In this document: positions 1-7,335 of the stretch, piece after piece
Layout of the letters: every line of letters begins with the position of its first letter
How positions within the stretch are numbered: the first letter of the stretch is position 1
Source of the DNA: Novosphingopyxis iocasae
GTDB lineage: Bacteria > Pseudomonadota > Alphaproteobacteria > Sphingomonadales > Sphingomonadaceae
DNA: 64,000 nucleotides
Assembly: GCF_014334095.1 (NCBI RefSeq)
Contig: NZ_CP060495.1
Span: 147,001 to 211,000, forward strand
Direction of reading: 5' to 3'
Notes under the pieces: model-generated
Told to the model about the DNA's origin: nothing
The model's input: the letters and a program-made list of their open reading frames with translations, nothing else
Databases searched by the model: none
Translations under genes and position numbers: made by a program

Positions 1-180
1 GCTAAGGCCGGCGCCACCAGCGACCTTGCCGTGCGCGAAGGCGTGCAGATGCATGGCGGCATGGGCATGACCGATGAATATGACATCGGCCTCTATATGA
101 AACGCGACCGCGCGCTCGCCGAATTCCTGGGCGATGCGAACTACCACGCCAACCGCGTCGCGGAGATGAGCGGCTATTGA
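1..180 (+). CDS. Acyl-CoA dehydrogenase, C-terminal part (5' end outside window)
   Basis: Only the last 59 codons are present because the window opens inside the gene; the frame is open from base 1 to the TGA at 178-180. The segment VQMHGGMGMTDEYD followed by YMKRDRALAEFLGD is typical of the C-terminal helical domain of FAD-dependent acyl-CoA dehydrogenases, which oxidise acyl-CoA to enoyl-CoA and pass electrons to ETF. A complete second family member starts 98 nt downstream on the same strand, so the two probably belong to one lipid or side-chain catabolic cluster. Substrate chain length cannot be judged from this fragment. Confidence 0.85.
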   Translation, partial: AKAGATSDLAVREGVQMHGGMGMTDEYDIGLYMKRDRALAEFLGDANYHANRVAEMSGY

Positions 181-203
181 GGCACCGCCGCGACCACATC
201 CGC

Positions 204-270
204 AGCCCTGAGTTTTTCGAAGGGCGTTTCTCGATCGGGAGCCGTCCTTCGACAGGCTCAGGACTTACGG
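204..270. repeat. Palindromic intergenic repeat, family B copy 1
   Basis: An inverted pair: AGCCCTGAG...TTCGAAGGGCG on the left and CGTCCTTCGACAGGCTCAGG on the right, separated by a short spacer. The same pair recurs near 7227 and 9177. This copy begins 23 nt after a stop codon and ends 8 nt before the next ATG, so it occupies the position where a ribosome binding site would be expected. Repeats with this core are common in sphingomonad genomes; function unknown. Confidence 0.8.
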
Positions 271-278
271 ATTAAGAC

Positions 279-1427
279 ATGGCATTGGACCAAGACACTT
301 ACGACCAGCTGATCGATACGATCACCCGCTTCGTGACCGAGCGACTGCGCCCGCTCGAGGGGCAGGTTGCGGAAACAGACGAGATTCCGGACGATCTGAT
401 CGAAGAGATGAAGGAGCTCGGGCTGTTCGGGCTTTCGATTCCCGAAGAGTTTGGCGGCCTCGGCCTCAACATGACCGAAGAGATCGGCATTGCCATCGCG
501 ATGGGGCACACCTCGCCGGCCATGCGTTCAACCTTCGGCACCAATATCGGCATCGGCAGCCAGGGTCTCGTCATGGCCGGTACGGACGAGCAGAAAGCGA
601 AGTGGCTACCGAAGATCGCGAGCGGTGAGATCATCACCAGTTTCGCGCTCACCGAGCCCAGCGCCGGATCGGACGCCGCTTCGGTCAAGACCAAGGCGGA
701 TTATGACGAGGCGAAGGGCGTCTATCGCCTGAACGGATCGAAGCGCTACATCACCAATGCCGACAAGGCGGATCTGTTCACGGTCATGGCCCGGACGGGC
801 GGGGAGGGCGCGCGGGGCGTCACCGCTTTCCTGGTGCCCCGCGATCTGCCGGGTCTCAGCGTCGGGCAGCCCGAGCGCAAGATGGGCCAGCAGGGCGCGC
901 ATGTCTGCGACGTCAATTTCGACGATGTCGAAGTGCCCGCCGAAAATCGCCTCGGCGCGGAAGGTGAAGGCTTCAAGGTGGCGATGCGGGTGCTCGATCG
1001 CGGACGCCTCCATATCAGCGGCGTCTGCGTCGGCGCGGCCGAGCGGCTGATCGAAGACATGGTCGGCTATGCCGGCGAGCGCGAACAGTTCGGCAAGCCT
1101 TTGAGCGACTTCCAGATGATCCAGGCGCAGATTGCCGACAGCAAGGCCGAATGCATGGCGGCGCGCGCGCTGGTCGAGCAGACGGCGAAGAAGCGCGATG
1201 CGGGCGAGAACATCACGATGGACTGCGCGGCGACCAAATTGATCGCCAGCGAAATGGTGGGCCGCGTCGCCGACCGTGCGGTGCAGGTCTATGGCGGCGC
1301 GGGCTATATCGCCGATTACGGCGTCGAGCGTTTCTACCGCGACGTACGCCTGTTCCGTATCTACGAAGGCACCAGCGAAATTCAGCGCAGCATCATCGCA
1401 CGCGAAGTGATGAAGGCGGGGGGCTAG
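279..1427 (+). CDS. Acyl-CoA dehydrogenase
   Basis: Full-length 382-residue acyl-CoA dehydrogenase, the usual size. The N-terminal helical domain (to about residue 115) is followed by the FAD-binding beta domain with ITSFALTEPSAGSDAAS (about 118-134) and a C-terminal helical domain carrying VQVYGGAGYIADYGVERFYRD and IYEGTSEIQRSIIAREV, the family signature near the C-terminus. It should catalyse alpha,beta-dehydrogenation of an acyl-CoA with ETF as acceptor. The ATG at 279 lies only 8 nt after a palindromic repeat and has no clear Shine-Dalgarno sequence, so it may depend on upstream translation. It follows a second ACAD and precedes an SDR. Confidence 0.95.
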   Translation: MALDQDTYDQLIDTITRFVTERLRPLEGQVAETDEIPDDLIEEMKELGLFGLSIPEEFGGLGLNMTEEIGIAIAMGHTSPAMRSTFGTNIGIGSQGLVMAGTDEQKAKWLPKIASGEIITSFALTEPSAGSDAASVKTKADYDEAKGVYRLNGSKRYITNADKADLFTVMARTGGEGARGVTAFLVPRDLPGLSVGQPERKMGQQGAHVCDVNFDDVEVPAENRLGAEGEGFKVAMRVLDRGRLHISGVCVGAAERLIEDMVGYAGEREQFGKPLSDFQMIQAQIADSKAECMAARALVEQTAKKRDAGENITMDCAATKLIASEMVGRVADRAVQVYGGAGYIADYGVERFYRDVRLFRIYEGTSEIQRSIIAREVMKAGG

Positions 1428-1449
1428 GCCTGTCGCCGCATAAAAGTCA

Positions 1450-1552
1450 TCGTCATTGCGAGGAGCGCAGCGACGAAGCAATCCAGAGCCGTTGCAGCGC
1501 TGCGATTGCTCTGGATCGCCGCGTCGCCCTTCGGGCTCGTCGCGATGACATA
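1450..1552. repeat. Palindromic intergenic repeat, family A copy 1
   Basis: Starts with CGTCATTGCGAGGAGCG, continues through AAGCAATCCAGAG, and ends with a diverged inverse of the same sequence (CTCTGGATCGCCGCGTCG to GATGACA). Further copies lie at 20852, 37199 and 45350. The copy begins 22 nt behind the acyl-CoA dehydrogenase stop. It can fold as a long hairpin on either strand. Repeats of this type are frequent in Sphingomonadales. Confidence 0.85.
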
Positions 1553-1571
1553 ACCCAATAGGAGAGACCCA

Positions 1572-2369
1572 ATGGACACACCGAAACTATTCTCGCTCGA
1601 AGGCCGTACGGCGCTCGTCACCGGCGGATCGCGCGGCATCGGTCGCATGATCGTGGAAGGCCTGCTCGGCGCGGGCTGCGCAAAAGTCTATATCAGCGCG
1701 CGCAAGGCCGATCAGCTTGCCGAGGCGTCGGAAGCGCTGGGCGACAAGGTGGTCGCCATTCAGGGCGACGTTAGCACCGTCGATGGCTGTCGCGCGCTCG
1801 CCAAAGAGTTGTCGGAGCGTGAGGACAAGCTCGACATTCTGGTGAACAATGCCGGGGCCGCCTGGGGTGCGCCGTTCGAGGAGTTCCCGGAAGAGGGCTG
1901 GGACAAGGCGATGGACGTGAACGTGAAGGGCCCGTTCTACCTCACACAGGCGCTTTACGGGCTACTGAAAGCAGCAGGGTCCGCGGACCAGCCGGCCAAG
2001 GTCATCAACATCGGATCGATCGACGGGCGCAAGCTGAACCCATGGGAAACCTACAGCTATCATGCTTCCAAGGCGGCGATCCTGCATCTGACCAAGCGCA
2101 TGGCCGCGCGTCTGATCCGCGACGATATTGTGGTGACGGCGATCGCCCCCGGCGCCTTCCAGTCGGACATGAACAAGGCCGCGCGAGATCATGGCGATGC
2201 GGTGGCCAAGAACATTCCGTCCAAACGCATCGGATCGGCTGAGGATATGGCGGGTGCCGCGGTGTTCCTGGCGAGCCGGGCGGGCGATTATGTTGTCGGG
2301 TCCACCCTTACCGTGGACGGCGGCATCGTTGACGCGGGGCTTCCGGGTAACAGCATCGACGCGGGTTGA
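1572..2369 (+). CDS. SDR family NAD(P)-dependent oxidoreductase
   Basis: A 265-residue classical short-chain dehydrogenase/reductase. The Rossmann motif TGGSRGIGR sits at about residues 17-25, NNAG at about 92-95, and the catalytic Tyr-x3-Lys is in YSYHASKAA (about 160-168). The C-terminal half carries IAPGAFQSDMN, usual in carbonyl reductases. The ATG at 1572 is preceded by a good GGAGAG ribosome binding site 8 nt upstream. Following two acyl-CoA dehydrogenases, a 3-hydroxyacyl or 3-ketoacyl oxidoreductase role is plausible, but the substrate is not determinable. A family A repeat separates it from the upstream gene. Confidence 0.92.
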   Translation: MDTPKLFSLEGRTALVTGGSRGIGRMIVEGLLGAGCAKVYISARKADQLAEASEALGDKVVAIQGDVSTVDGCRALAKELSEREDKLDILVNNAGAAWGAPFEEFPEEGWDKAMDVNVKGPFYLTQALYGLLKAAGSADQPAKVINIGSIDGRKLNPWETYSYHASKAAILHLTKRMAARLIRDDIVVTAIAPGAFQSDMNKAARDHGDAVAKNIPSKRIGSAEDMAGAAVFLASRAGDYVVGSTLTVDGGIVDAGLPGNSIDAG

Positions 2370-2390
2370 ACGACAAAGCGGGGCGGGCAC

Positions 2391-2416
2391 GGAACGGCTT
2401 CGCCCCGCCTTCCGTT
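2391..2416 (+). promoter_or_regulatory. EcfG-type (general stress response) promoter
   Basis: GGAAC (2391-2395), 17-nt spacer, CGTT (2413-2416). This matches the alphaproteobacterial EcfG consensus GGAAC-N16/17-CGTT controlled by PhyR-NepR. The predicted transcript start is about 20 nt before the ATG at 2443. A second hit of this type lies at 41286. Confidence 0.55.
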
Positions 2417-2442
2417 GTCGGATGGAAGAAAGGAATTCCATC

Positions 2443-2694
2443 ATGGCAGACGAAGATCCGAACATGACCGAGGAGCTGGAAGGCTTCGACGAAACACAGC
2501 GGGCCGAAATTCTTGAGACCGAGGGGCGCAATCCCAAGCGCGGCGCGATCGTCGATGATCTCACGCCCGATCGGGGGCAGTCGATCACAGAGGGCGAAGC
2601 GCGCGAGGAAGAACTTCACGCAATCGCCGACACGCCCGACCAGCGTATTGTGGATGCGCTTGACGACGAAAACGCTGGGGAGGGCCGGTCATGA
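2443..2694 (+). CDS. Small acidic hypothetical protein
   Basis: An 83-residue, strongly acidic protein with no signal peptide or membrane segment; I do not recognise a family. The longer open frame upstream overlaps the SDR gene, so the ATG at 2443 is preferred: it has an AAGAAAGGAA purine stretch upstream and lies about 20 nt behind the predicted EcfG-type start site. The C-terminal half is rich in Glu and Asp with an IVDDLTPDRGQ segment. Its stop overlaps the start of the next ORF (ATGA), so the two are translationally coupled. A stress-induced cytoplasmic role is inferred only from the promoter. Confidence 0.7.
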   Translation: MADEDPNMTEELEGFDETQRAEILETEGRNPKRGAIVDDLTPDRGQSITEGEAREEELHAIADTPDQRIVDALDDENAGEGRS

Positions 2695-2894
2695 GCGGCG
2701 GCGGCTACGGCAATCACGACAAGGACGGCAAGCCGTCTGCACCCGAAGGCCCGGTTCACAGCGACAAGCCGAACAAGCCACAGGGCAATGACGGAGCGAG
2801 CGACACACAGTCGCAAACCAGCCCGGATGCCTACCCCGACAGCGACGGTGGAAAGCCCGATTATGGCAGCCCGAACCGCAAGAAGGACGATTGA
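2691..2894 (+). CDS. Small hydrophilic hypothetical protein
   Basis: A 67-residue low-complexity protein dominated by Gly, Asp, Lys, Pro and Ser, with repeated KP/DG elements and a basic-acidic tail NRKKDD. It has no hydrophobic core and is probably intrinsically disordered. Start and stop are set by a 4-nt ATGA overlap with the preceding gene, which supports it as a real second cistron of the EcfG-like operon. Disordered small proteins of this composition are often stress proteins, but that is inference; no family is recognised. Confidence 0.65.
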   Translation: MSGGGYGNHDKDGKPSAPEGPVHSDKPNKPQGNDGASDTQSQTSPDAYPDSDGGKPDYGSPNRKKDD

Positions 2895-2943
2895 TTGCAT
2901 CGACAGCTTGCAGTTTTGGCAAGCAATGATCGCATGACTGCAA

Positions 2944-2971
2944 TTGTATTTGTTGCGTGACGGCGTAATTA
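2944..2971 (+). promoter_or_regulatory. Sigma-70-like promoter for small RNA candidate
   Basis: TTGTAT (2944-2949), 16-nt spacer, TAATTA (2966-2971). The expected start is near 2978, giving a transcript of about 120 nt that ends at the terminator hairpin near 3098. Confidence 0.4.
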
Positions 2972-2977
2972 AGCTTC

Positions 2978-3100
2978 AACGCCGGCCACGGTGCTGGCGA
3001 TCCTTCGTGCGGGGGCTTTCCTCTCCTCCTCCCCCCGTTCCCGCCGAAGTGATTAGGAGACGGTCCCTGAGCTTGCCGCTCGGGGGCCGTTTCTTTTTGA
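2978..3100 (+). ncRNA. Candidate CCUCCUCCC-loop small RNA (cuckoo/CcsR-like)
   Basis: The gap between the tiny ORFs and the OsmC gene holds two adjacent stem-loops. The first (3003-3049) pairs CTTCG(T)GCGGG with CCCGCCGAAG and exposes a pyrimidine loop containing CCTCCTCCC, complementary to Shine-Dalgarno sequences. The second (3057-3092) is a G+C-rich hairpin followed by TTTCTTTTT, a Rho-independent terminator. A sigma-70-like promoter lies at 2944. Two hairpins with an anti-SD loop are the hallmark of the alphaproteobacterial CCUCCUCCC (cuckoo, CcsR) RNAs. Those often lie near DUF1127 genes, and none is seen here. Exact ends are estimates. Confidence 0.5.
3056..3098 (+). terminator. Rho-independent terminator of the small RNA
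   Basis: Stem GGTCCCTGAGC / GCTCGGGGGCC around loop TTGCC, followed by GTTTCTTTTT. It would end transcripts coming from the left, including the candidate small RNA. Confidence 0.7.
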
Positions 3101-3165
3101 GGCCGCTGCCGATGGACTGCTGCCATCCAGGTGGGATGCGGGGCACTGCAGCGTCGGATCTCGAC

Positions 3166-3206
3166 GCAAAAAAAGGCGCGCCGTTACAGCGCGCCTTTGT
3201 TTTTTA
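3166..3206. terminator. Bidirectional Rho-independent terminator
   Basis: Perfect stem AAAAGGCGCGC / GCGCGCCTTTG with loop CGTTACA, flanked by an A-run on the left and a T-run on the right, so it can work in both directions. On the minus strand it lies just behind the OsmC gene stop. Confidence 0.85.
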
Positions 3207-3219
3207 CGTTCTGCCGGGT

Positions 3220-3666
3220 TCAGCCGACGGCGAATTCGCTGTTCAGCGTATGCTCCAGAGTGATTTCGCAATCGAGCAGCTTGGACAGCGGGCAATTTTC
3301 CTTTGCGCCTTTCGCGATTTTCGCGAATTCCTCTTCCTCGATATTGGCGATCTGAGCCGTCAGCGTCAGTTCGGACTTGGAGACCTTGAAGCCATCGCCG
3401 TCCTTTTCCAACGTAACGACCGATTTGGTATCAAGCACGCCGTCCTCATAGCCCGCATCGTTGAGTGCGAAAGAAAGGGCCATGGTGAAGCAGCTGGCAT
3501 GCGCACCGGCAATCAGCTCTTCGGGATTGGTGCCCGGAGCATCTTCGAAACGGGTGTTGAAACCATAGGGTTGATTTTCAAGCGCGCCGGACTGGGTGGA
3601 CACGTGGCCCTTGCCGTCCTTGCCGAGACCTTCGTAACGGGCGGTGCCCCAATTGGTAGTTGCCAT
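3220..3666 (-). CDS. OsmC family peroxiredoxin
   Basis: A 148-residue OsmC/Ohr-type thiol peroxidase that reduces organic and inorganic hydroperoxides. The two catalytic cysteines are at residues 59 (AHASCFTMA) and 125 (KENCPLSK), the same numbering as E. coli OsmC. The start at 3666 (MATTNWG) is chosen over the ATG at 3687 because AAAGGAAC lies 9-10 nt upstream of it. Transcription runs into the bidirectional terminator at 3166-3206. It faces two small ORFs with an EcfG-like promoter, consistent with a stress-response neighbourhood, although no EcfG motif is seen upstream of this gene itself. Confidence 0.92.
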   Translation of the reverse strand: MATTNWGTARYEGLGKDGKGHVSTQSGALENQPYGFNTRFEDAPGTNPEELIAGAHASCFTMALSFALNDAGYEDGVLDTKSVVTLEKDGDGFKVSKSELTLTAQIANIEEEEFAKIAKGAKENCPLSKLLDCEITLEHTLNSEFAVG

Positions 3667-3922
3667 GATGAATGTTCCTTTTTGCAAAATTGCGGAAATG
3701 TAGCAGTTCGCAAAAGGGCCAGTTCAGCCGTAGCTGAACCAGGCAATGAGCAGAGCCAAGGCCGAAGGTGGAGCGCTCAGCGTCAGAAAGCGGGTGGTCA
3801 TCCGGCCTATCGTCATCGCGCCCATCCTGTCCTAGCGAAATGCAGGGTTCGGATGGCAAACCGATGATGGGGCGAAGCGGTTCCGCGCGTTTGTCGAACC
3901 GTGGTCGATCGTGACGGGCGCG

Positions 3923-4561
3923 CTACAGTCCGTCGGAGGGGCGGGCGCTTTCGCGATTCGGCGCAGCGGATGCGGCGTTGCTAGACGGCGAATTCTTGCG
4001 CGCTGCGATATCCATGATGCGCCGCTCGGTCTCGGCAACGGGGTCCGGCTGCGTTCTCACCGGTTCAGGCTCCGAAGGCGTCTCAGCATAGCGAGGCCGC
4101 TCGGTACGGATATAGCCGGGCAGCAGGTTTTTTGGGCCGTCGGCATTCTCGCCAGTTGTCGCAGGCTTGGGTTTCGGTTTCGCTTTCGCCCGTGCGGGTG
4201 GATCGATGAAGGCGTAATCATCCAGATCCCCACCCGCGGACTCGCCGTAATAATCGTCGATCGATTCAAACCGGATGCGATGATCCGGCCGGGCGGCTTC
4301 ATAGGGTTCGATCTTGCGCGCGCCGCTCACCGTAGGGTTGGCGATACGCTTTTCGCCGGGCTGATAAGGGGCATAGCGCGTGTCGACCGCATAATCTTCC
4401 TGCCGATAGACATCACGGCCCAGGGCATAGCGTTCGGTCGCCGTCCGATCGTCTCGGTAGCTGCGCGAGGCGAATGGACCTCCCAGAAGCTCGGCACCGA
4501 GCAGCCCTGCCAACATGGCGAAGACCAGAAGGCCGCTGATAATGGCGATACGCTTGGCCAT
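3923..4561 (-). CDS. Hypothetical protein with N-terminal membrane anchor
   Basis: A 212-residue protein with an N-terminal hydrophobic helix (about residues 5-27) and a long hydrophilic, charged remainder rich in Arg, Pro, Tyr and Glu, including a KAKPKPKP run near residue 130. No catalytic motif is visible. The topology suggests a single-pass inner-membrane protein with a disordered periplasmic part, or an uncleaved secreted protein. It lies 70 nt downstream of nrdR on the same strand, with a 9-bp perfect inverted repeat in between. I do not recognise the family. Confidence 0.7.
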   Translation of the reverse strand: MAKRIAIISGLLVFAMLAGLLGAELLGGPFASRSYRDDRTATERYALGRDVYRQEDYAVDTRYAPYQPGEKRIANPTVSGARKIEPYEAARPDHRIRFESIDDYYGESAGGDLDDYAFIDPPARAKAKPKPKPATTGENADGPKNLLPGYIRTERPRYAETPSEPEPVRTQPDPVAETERRIMDIAARKNSPSSNAASAAPNRESARPSDGL

Positions 4562-4574
4562 GACGCCCTAAGTC

Positions 4575-4597
4575 TATCCGTTATAGCTTAACGGATA
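4575..4597. promoter_or_regulatory. Perfect 9-bp palindrome between nrdR and the downstream ORF
   Basis: TATCCGTTA, 5-nt spacer, TAACGGATA. No T-run follows on either strand, so it looks more like an operator than a terminator. It lies 14 nt upstream of the minus-strand ORF start at 4561. Confidence 0.4.
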
Positions 4598-4631
4598 AAG
4601 ACCTGCGCGACCGAAGGGTTTCCAGCGCCGA

Positions 4632-5093
4632 TCAAGCCTTGACGATATCCTTCACAGTGCCGGCAAATTCCTCGAAATCGCGCGCTTCGGTGAAATCCTT
4701 GTAGACCGAGGCGAAGCGAATATAGGCCACACTGTCGAGCTGGCGCAGCCCATCCATCACCATCTGGCCGATCTTCTGCGAGGCGACTTCGCTATCCCCG
4801 CTGGTTTCCAGCTGGCGCTGAATTCCGGAGACGAGCTGATCGATCCGCTCCTGCGCCACGCTGCGTTTGCGGCAGGCGAGGGCGATCGATTTTTCCAGCT
4901 TGGACCGGTCGAAGCTTTCGCGCCGCCCTTCGCTCTTTACGATGGTGACTTCGCGCAGGTGAATGCGTTCGAACGTGGTGAAGCGCGCGCCGCAGCTCTC
5001 GCACTGCCGCCGCCGCCGGATCGCCGCCCCATCCTCGCTGGGGCGGCTGTCCTTCACCTGGCTGTTGTCATGGGCGCAGAACGGGCAGCGCAT
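4632..5093 (-). CDS. nrdR: Transcriptional repressor NrdR
   Basis: A 153-residue NrdR, the zinc-ribbon/ATP-cone repressor of ribonucleotide reductase genes that senses ATP/dATP. The zinc ribbon has Cys pairs at residues 3/6 (CPFC) and 31/34 (CESC) followed by RFTTFER. The ATP-cone follows from about residue 48 with [15 protein letters not shown] and ends with [12 protein letters not shown]. Length and order match the family. It follows glyA closely on the same strand (43-nt gap), the glyA-nrdR order seen in many proteobacteria. Confidence 0.97.
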   Translation of the reverse strand: MRCPFCAHDNSQVKDSRPSEDGAAIRRRRQCESCGARFTTFERIHLREVTIVKSEGRRESFDRSKLEKSIALACRKRSVAQERIDQLVSGIQRQLETSGDSEVASQKIGQMVMDGLRQLDSVAYIRFASVYKDFTEARDFEEFAGTVKDIVKA

Positions 5094-5135
5094 ATTCCGA
5101 AAGCTTTCTTCTCAGCCCGAACGGTGTTTGGGAAG

Positions 5136-6443
5136 TTACTGTTCGCCGTAGATCGGGAAGCGATCGCACAGCGCCTCGACGCGGCGCTTCACGTCTGCTT
5201 CCACCGCGGGATCGCCTTCCTCGCCCTTGGCTTTCAGGCCATCGAGCACATCCGCGACCATATCGCCGATCTCCTGGAACTCCGCTTTTCCGAACCCGCG
5301 GGTCGTGCCGGCGGGCGAGCCCACGCGGATGCCGCTGGTCTTGGTCGGCGGCAGCGGATCGAAGGGGATGCCGTTCTTGTTGCAGGTGATGGAGGCGCGC
5401 TCCAGCGCCTCGTCCGCATCCTTGCCGGTCACGCCGAGCGGGCGCAGGTCGATGAGCGCGAGATGCGTGTCGGTACCCCCCGAGACGATGTCGGCTCCGC
5501 GATCCTTCAGGCGCTGGGCGAGGGCCTGCGCATTCTCGATTACCGCGGCGGAATAGCTACGGAATTCGGGCTGCAGCGCCTCGCCGAACGCCACCGCCTT
5601 GGCTGCGATCACATGCATCAGCGGGCCGCCCTGCAGGCCGGGGAACACCGCGCTGTTGAACTTCTTGCCCAGCGCCTCGTCGTTCGAAAGGATCATGCCG
5701 CCACGCGGACCGCGCAGCGTCTTATGCGTGGTGGTGGTGACCACATGCGCGTGCGGCAGCGGGGAGGGGTGCAGGCCGGTGGCGACCAGCCCGGCGAAAT
5801 GCGCCATGTCCACCTGGAAATAGGCGCCCACTTCGTCCGCGATCGCGCGGAAGCGCTTGAAATCGATATGGCGCGGATAGGCCGACCCGCCCGCAATGAT
5901 GAGCTTCGGCTTATGCTCCTTCGCCAGCCGCTCGACCTCATCATAATCGATCAGGTGATCGTCCTCGCGCACGCCATATTGCACGGCGTTGAACCATTTG
6001 CCAGACATGGCAGGCGCGGCGCCATGGGTAAGGTGCCCGCCGGCATCCAGGCTCATGCCAAGGATGGTATCGCCCGGCTGCACGAGAGCGAGCAGCACTG
6101 CGCCGTTGGCCTGCGCGCCTGAATGGGGCTGCACGTTCACATAGGCGCAGTCGAACAGCATCTTTGCGCGGTCCATCGCCAGCTTTTCAACCGAATCGGA
6201 CGGCGCACAGCCCTGATAATAGCGCTTGCCGGGATAGCCTTCGGCATATTTGTTGGTGAAGACGGACCCTTGCGCTTCCAGCACCGCCTCGCTGACGATG
6301 TTTTCGGAGGCGATCAGTTCGATCTGCTTCTTCTGACGGCGGAGTTCTGCGGAAACCGCCTCGGCCACCGCATGATCGGCGCGCACGAGCGGGGTCGAGA
6401 AAAAGCCGGTGCGACGGACGTCGCGTTCGATCACAGTGCTCAT
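5136..6443 (-). CDS. glyA: Serine hydroxymethyltransferase
   Basis: A 435-residue PLP enzyme that interconverts serine and glycine while charging tetrahydrofolate with a one-carbon unit. The PLP-lysine motif [15 protein letters not shown] is present, as are the N-terminal [11 protein letters not shown] and [12 protein letters not shown] segments. The open frame extends further upstream, but the ATG at 6443 is preferred: it gives the usual N-terminus, has AGGAGA 8 nt upstream, and overlaps the rpiB stop by four bases (ATGA). It is cotranscribed with rpiB and probably nrdR. Its one-carbon product feeds purine synthesis. Confidence 0.97.
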   Translation of the reverse strand: MSTVIERDVRRTGFFSTPLVRADHAVAEAVSAELRRQKKQIELIASENIVSEAVLEAQGSVFTNKYAEGYPGKRYYQGCAPSDSVEKLAMDRAKMLFDCAYVNVQPHSGAQANGAVLLALVQPGDTILGMSLDAGGHLTHGAAPAMSGKWFNAVQYGVREDDHLIDYDEVERLAKEHKPKLIIAGGSAYPRHIDFKRFRAIADEVGAYFQVDMAHFAGLVATGLHPSPLPHAHVVTTTTHKTLRGPRGGMILSNDEALGKKFNSAVFPGLQGGPLMHVIAAKAVAFGEALQPEFRSYSAAVIENAQALAQRLKDRGADIVSGGTDTHLALIDLRPLGVTGKDADEALERASITCNKNGIPFDPLPPTKTSGIRVGSPAGTTRGFGKAEFQEIGDMVADVLDGLKAKGEEGDPAVEADVKRRVEALCDRFPIYGEQ

Positions 6444-6892
6444 GATGCGGTCTCCTGATGCGGGGGATTGGTCAGCTTGTCGACACGGCGCTGGTGCCGA
6501 TCGCCAAGGAAATCGGTGGATAGGAAGGCGGTGAGGCAAGCCTTGGCTTGCTCGATGCCGATCAGGCGCGCGCCCATGGCAATGACGTTCGCATCATTGT
6601 GCGAACGCGACAGTTCGGCTGACAGCGGTTCGGAGACGAGCGCGCTGCGGCAGCCGGGGTTGCGGTTGACAGCGATCGAGATGCCGATACCCGATCCGCA
6701 CAGCGCCACGCCGCGCTCCGCTGCTCCGGACGCCACCGCCTCGGCCAGCTTGTAGCCATAGTCAGGATAATCGACGCTGCTTGTGTCCATCGGCCCCAGA
6801 TCGTCCACCTCATGCCCGGCCTCGCGCATCATATCGGCGAGCGCGGCCTTCATCTCGATGGCGGCATGGTCGGACGCGATGGCGATACGCAT
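6440..6892 (-). CDS. rpiB: Ribose-5-phosphate isomerase B
   Basis: A 150-residue RpiB/LacAB-family isomerase converting ribulose-5-phosphate and ribose-5-phosphate in the pentose phosphate pathway. It begins [15 protein letters not shown] and carries the active-site strand [17 protein letters not shown] with the family's conserved Cys, plus [18 protein letters not shown]. Start 6892 gives the canonical N-terminus and has GGAG nearby; the frame extends upstream without conserved sequence. It is the first gene of the rpiB-glyA-nrdR unit, with its stop overlapping the glyA start. Confidence 0.95.
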   Translation of the reverse strand: MRIAIASDHAAIEMKAALADMMREAGHEVDDLGPMDTSSVDYPDYGYKLAEAVASGAAERGVALCGSGIGISIAVNRNPGCRSALVSEPLSAELSRSHNDANVIAMGARLIGIEQAKACLTAFLSTDFLGDRHQRRVDKLTNPPHQETAS

Positions 6893-6995
6893 GGGCGGCT
6901 CCTGCTGTGGGGACTCGCCCGCTCCTCTAGCGATGGGGGCGGCCCGCGCCAACCCGGATGTGGCGTGCAGGGATCAAGCGCGCTAGAGCCGAGCC

Positions 6996-7217
6996 ATGGG
7001 AAATATCGTCTTATCGCTTCTGATGATCGCCGGAATTGCGCTGCTGGCCGGTGCCTGGATGCTGCACAAGCGCGGCGGCGAGCGGCGGCGCATCATCCTG
7101 ATGGTGATCGCCGCGCTCGTGATGTTCGGCAATGTCGCGATCTGGGCGATCCCCACCGGCAGCGGAGAATCGCTGGCGGGCGAGGCGGATACCCTGGATC
7201 GCAGTCCACAGCCCTGA
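6996..7217 (+). CDS. Small two-helix membrane protein, hypothetical
   Basis: A 73-residue protein with two predicted transmembrane helices (about 4-22 and 33-52) joined by a short basic loop HKRGGERRR, predicted to face the cytoplasm, and a polar C-terminal tail. It is divergent from rpiB, with about 100 nt between. No family is recognised. A family B palindromic repeat starts 10 nt behind its stop. Confidence 0.6.
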   Translation: MGNIVLSLLMIAGIALLAGAWMLHKRGGERRRIILMVIAALVMFGNVAIWAIPTGSGESLAGEADTLDRSPQP

Positions 7218-7226
7218 GCATGTCTC

Positions 7227-7313
7227 CGTAGCCCTGAACTCGTCGAAGGGCGCCTATCCTGCAAATTCTGAGCTCAATCGAAAAACGTCCTCCGACAGGC
7301 TCAGGACTTACGG
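7227..7313. repeat. Palindromic intergenic repeat, family B copy 2
   Basis: Left arm CCGTAGCCCTGAACTCGTCG, right arm CGTCCTCCGACAGGCTCAGG followed by ACTTACGG. It begins 10 nt after one stop codon and lies 23 nt beyond the stop of the convergent hydrolase gene. Confidence 0.8.
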
Positions 7314-7335
7314 CATTAGTCGAAGTGTCAGACCC

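Noticed and set aside
1450-1552. CRISPR-like or insertion-sequence interpretation of the repeats
   Set aside because: Copies are dispersed, palindromic and unspaced, with no regular spacers, transposase gene or target duplications.
6440-6995. Riboswitch upstream of rpiB-glyA
   Set aside because: The region before rpiB is short and shows no glycine, THF or other aptamer core I could recognise.
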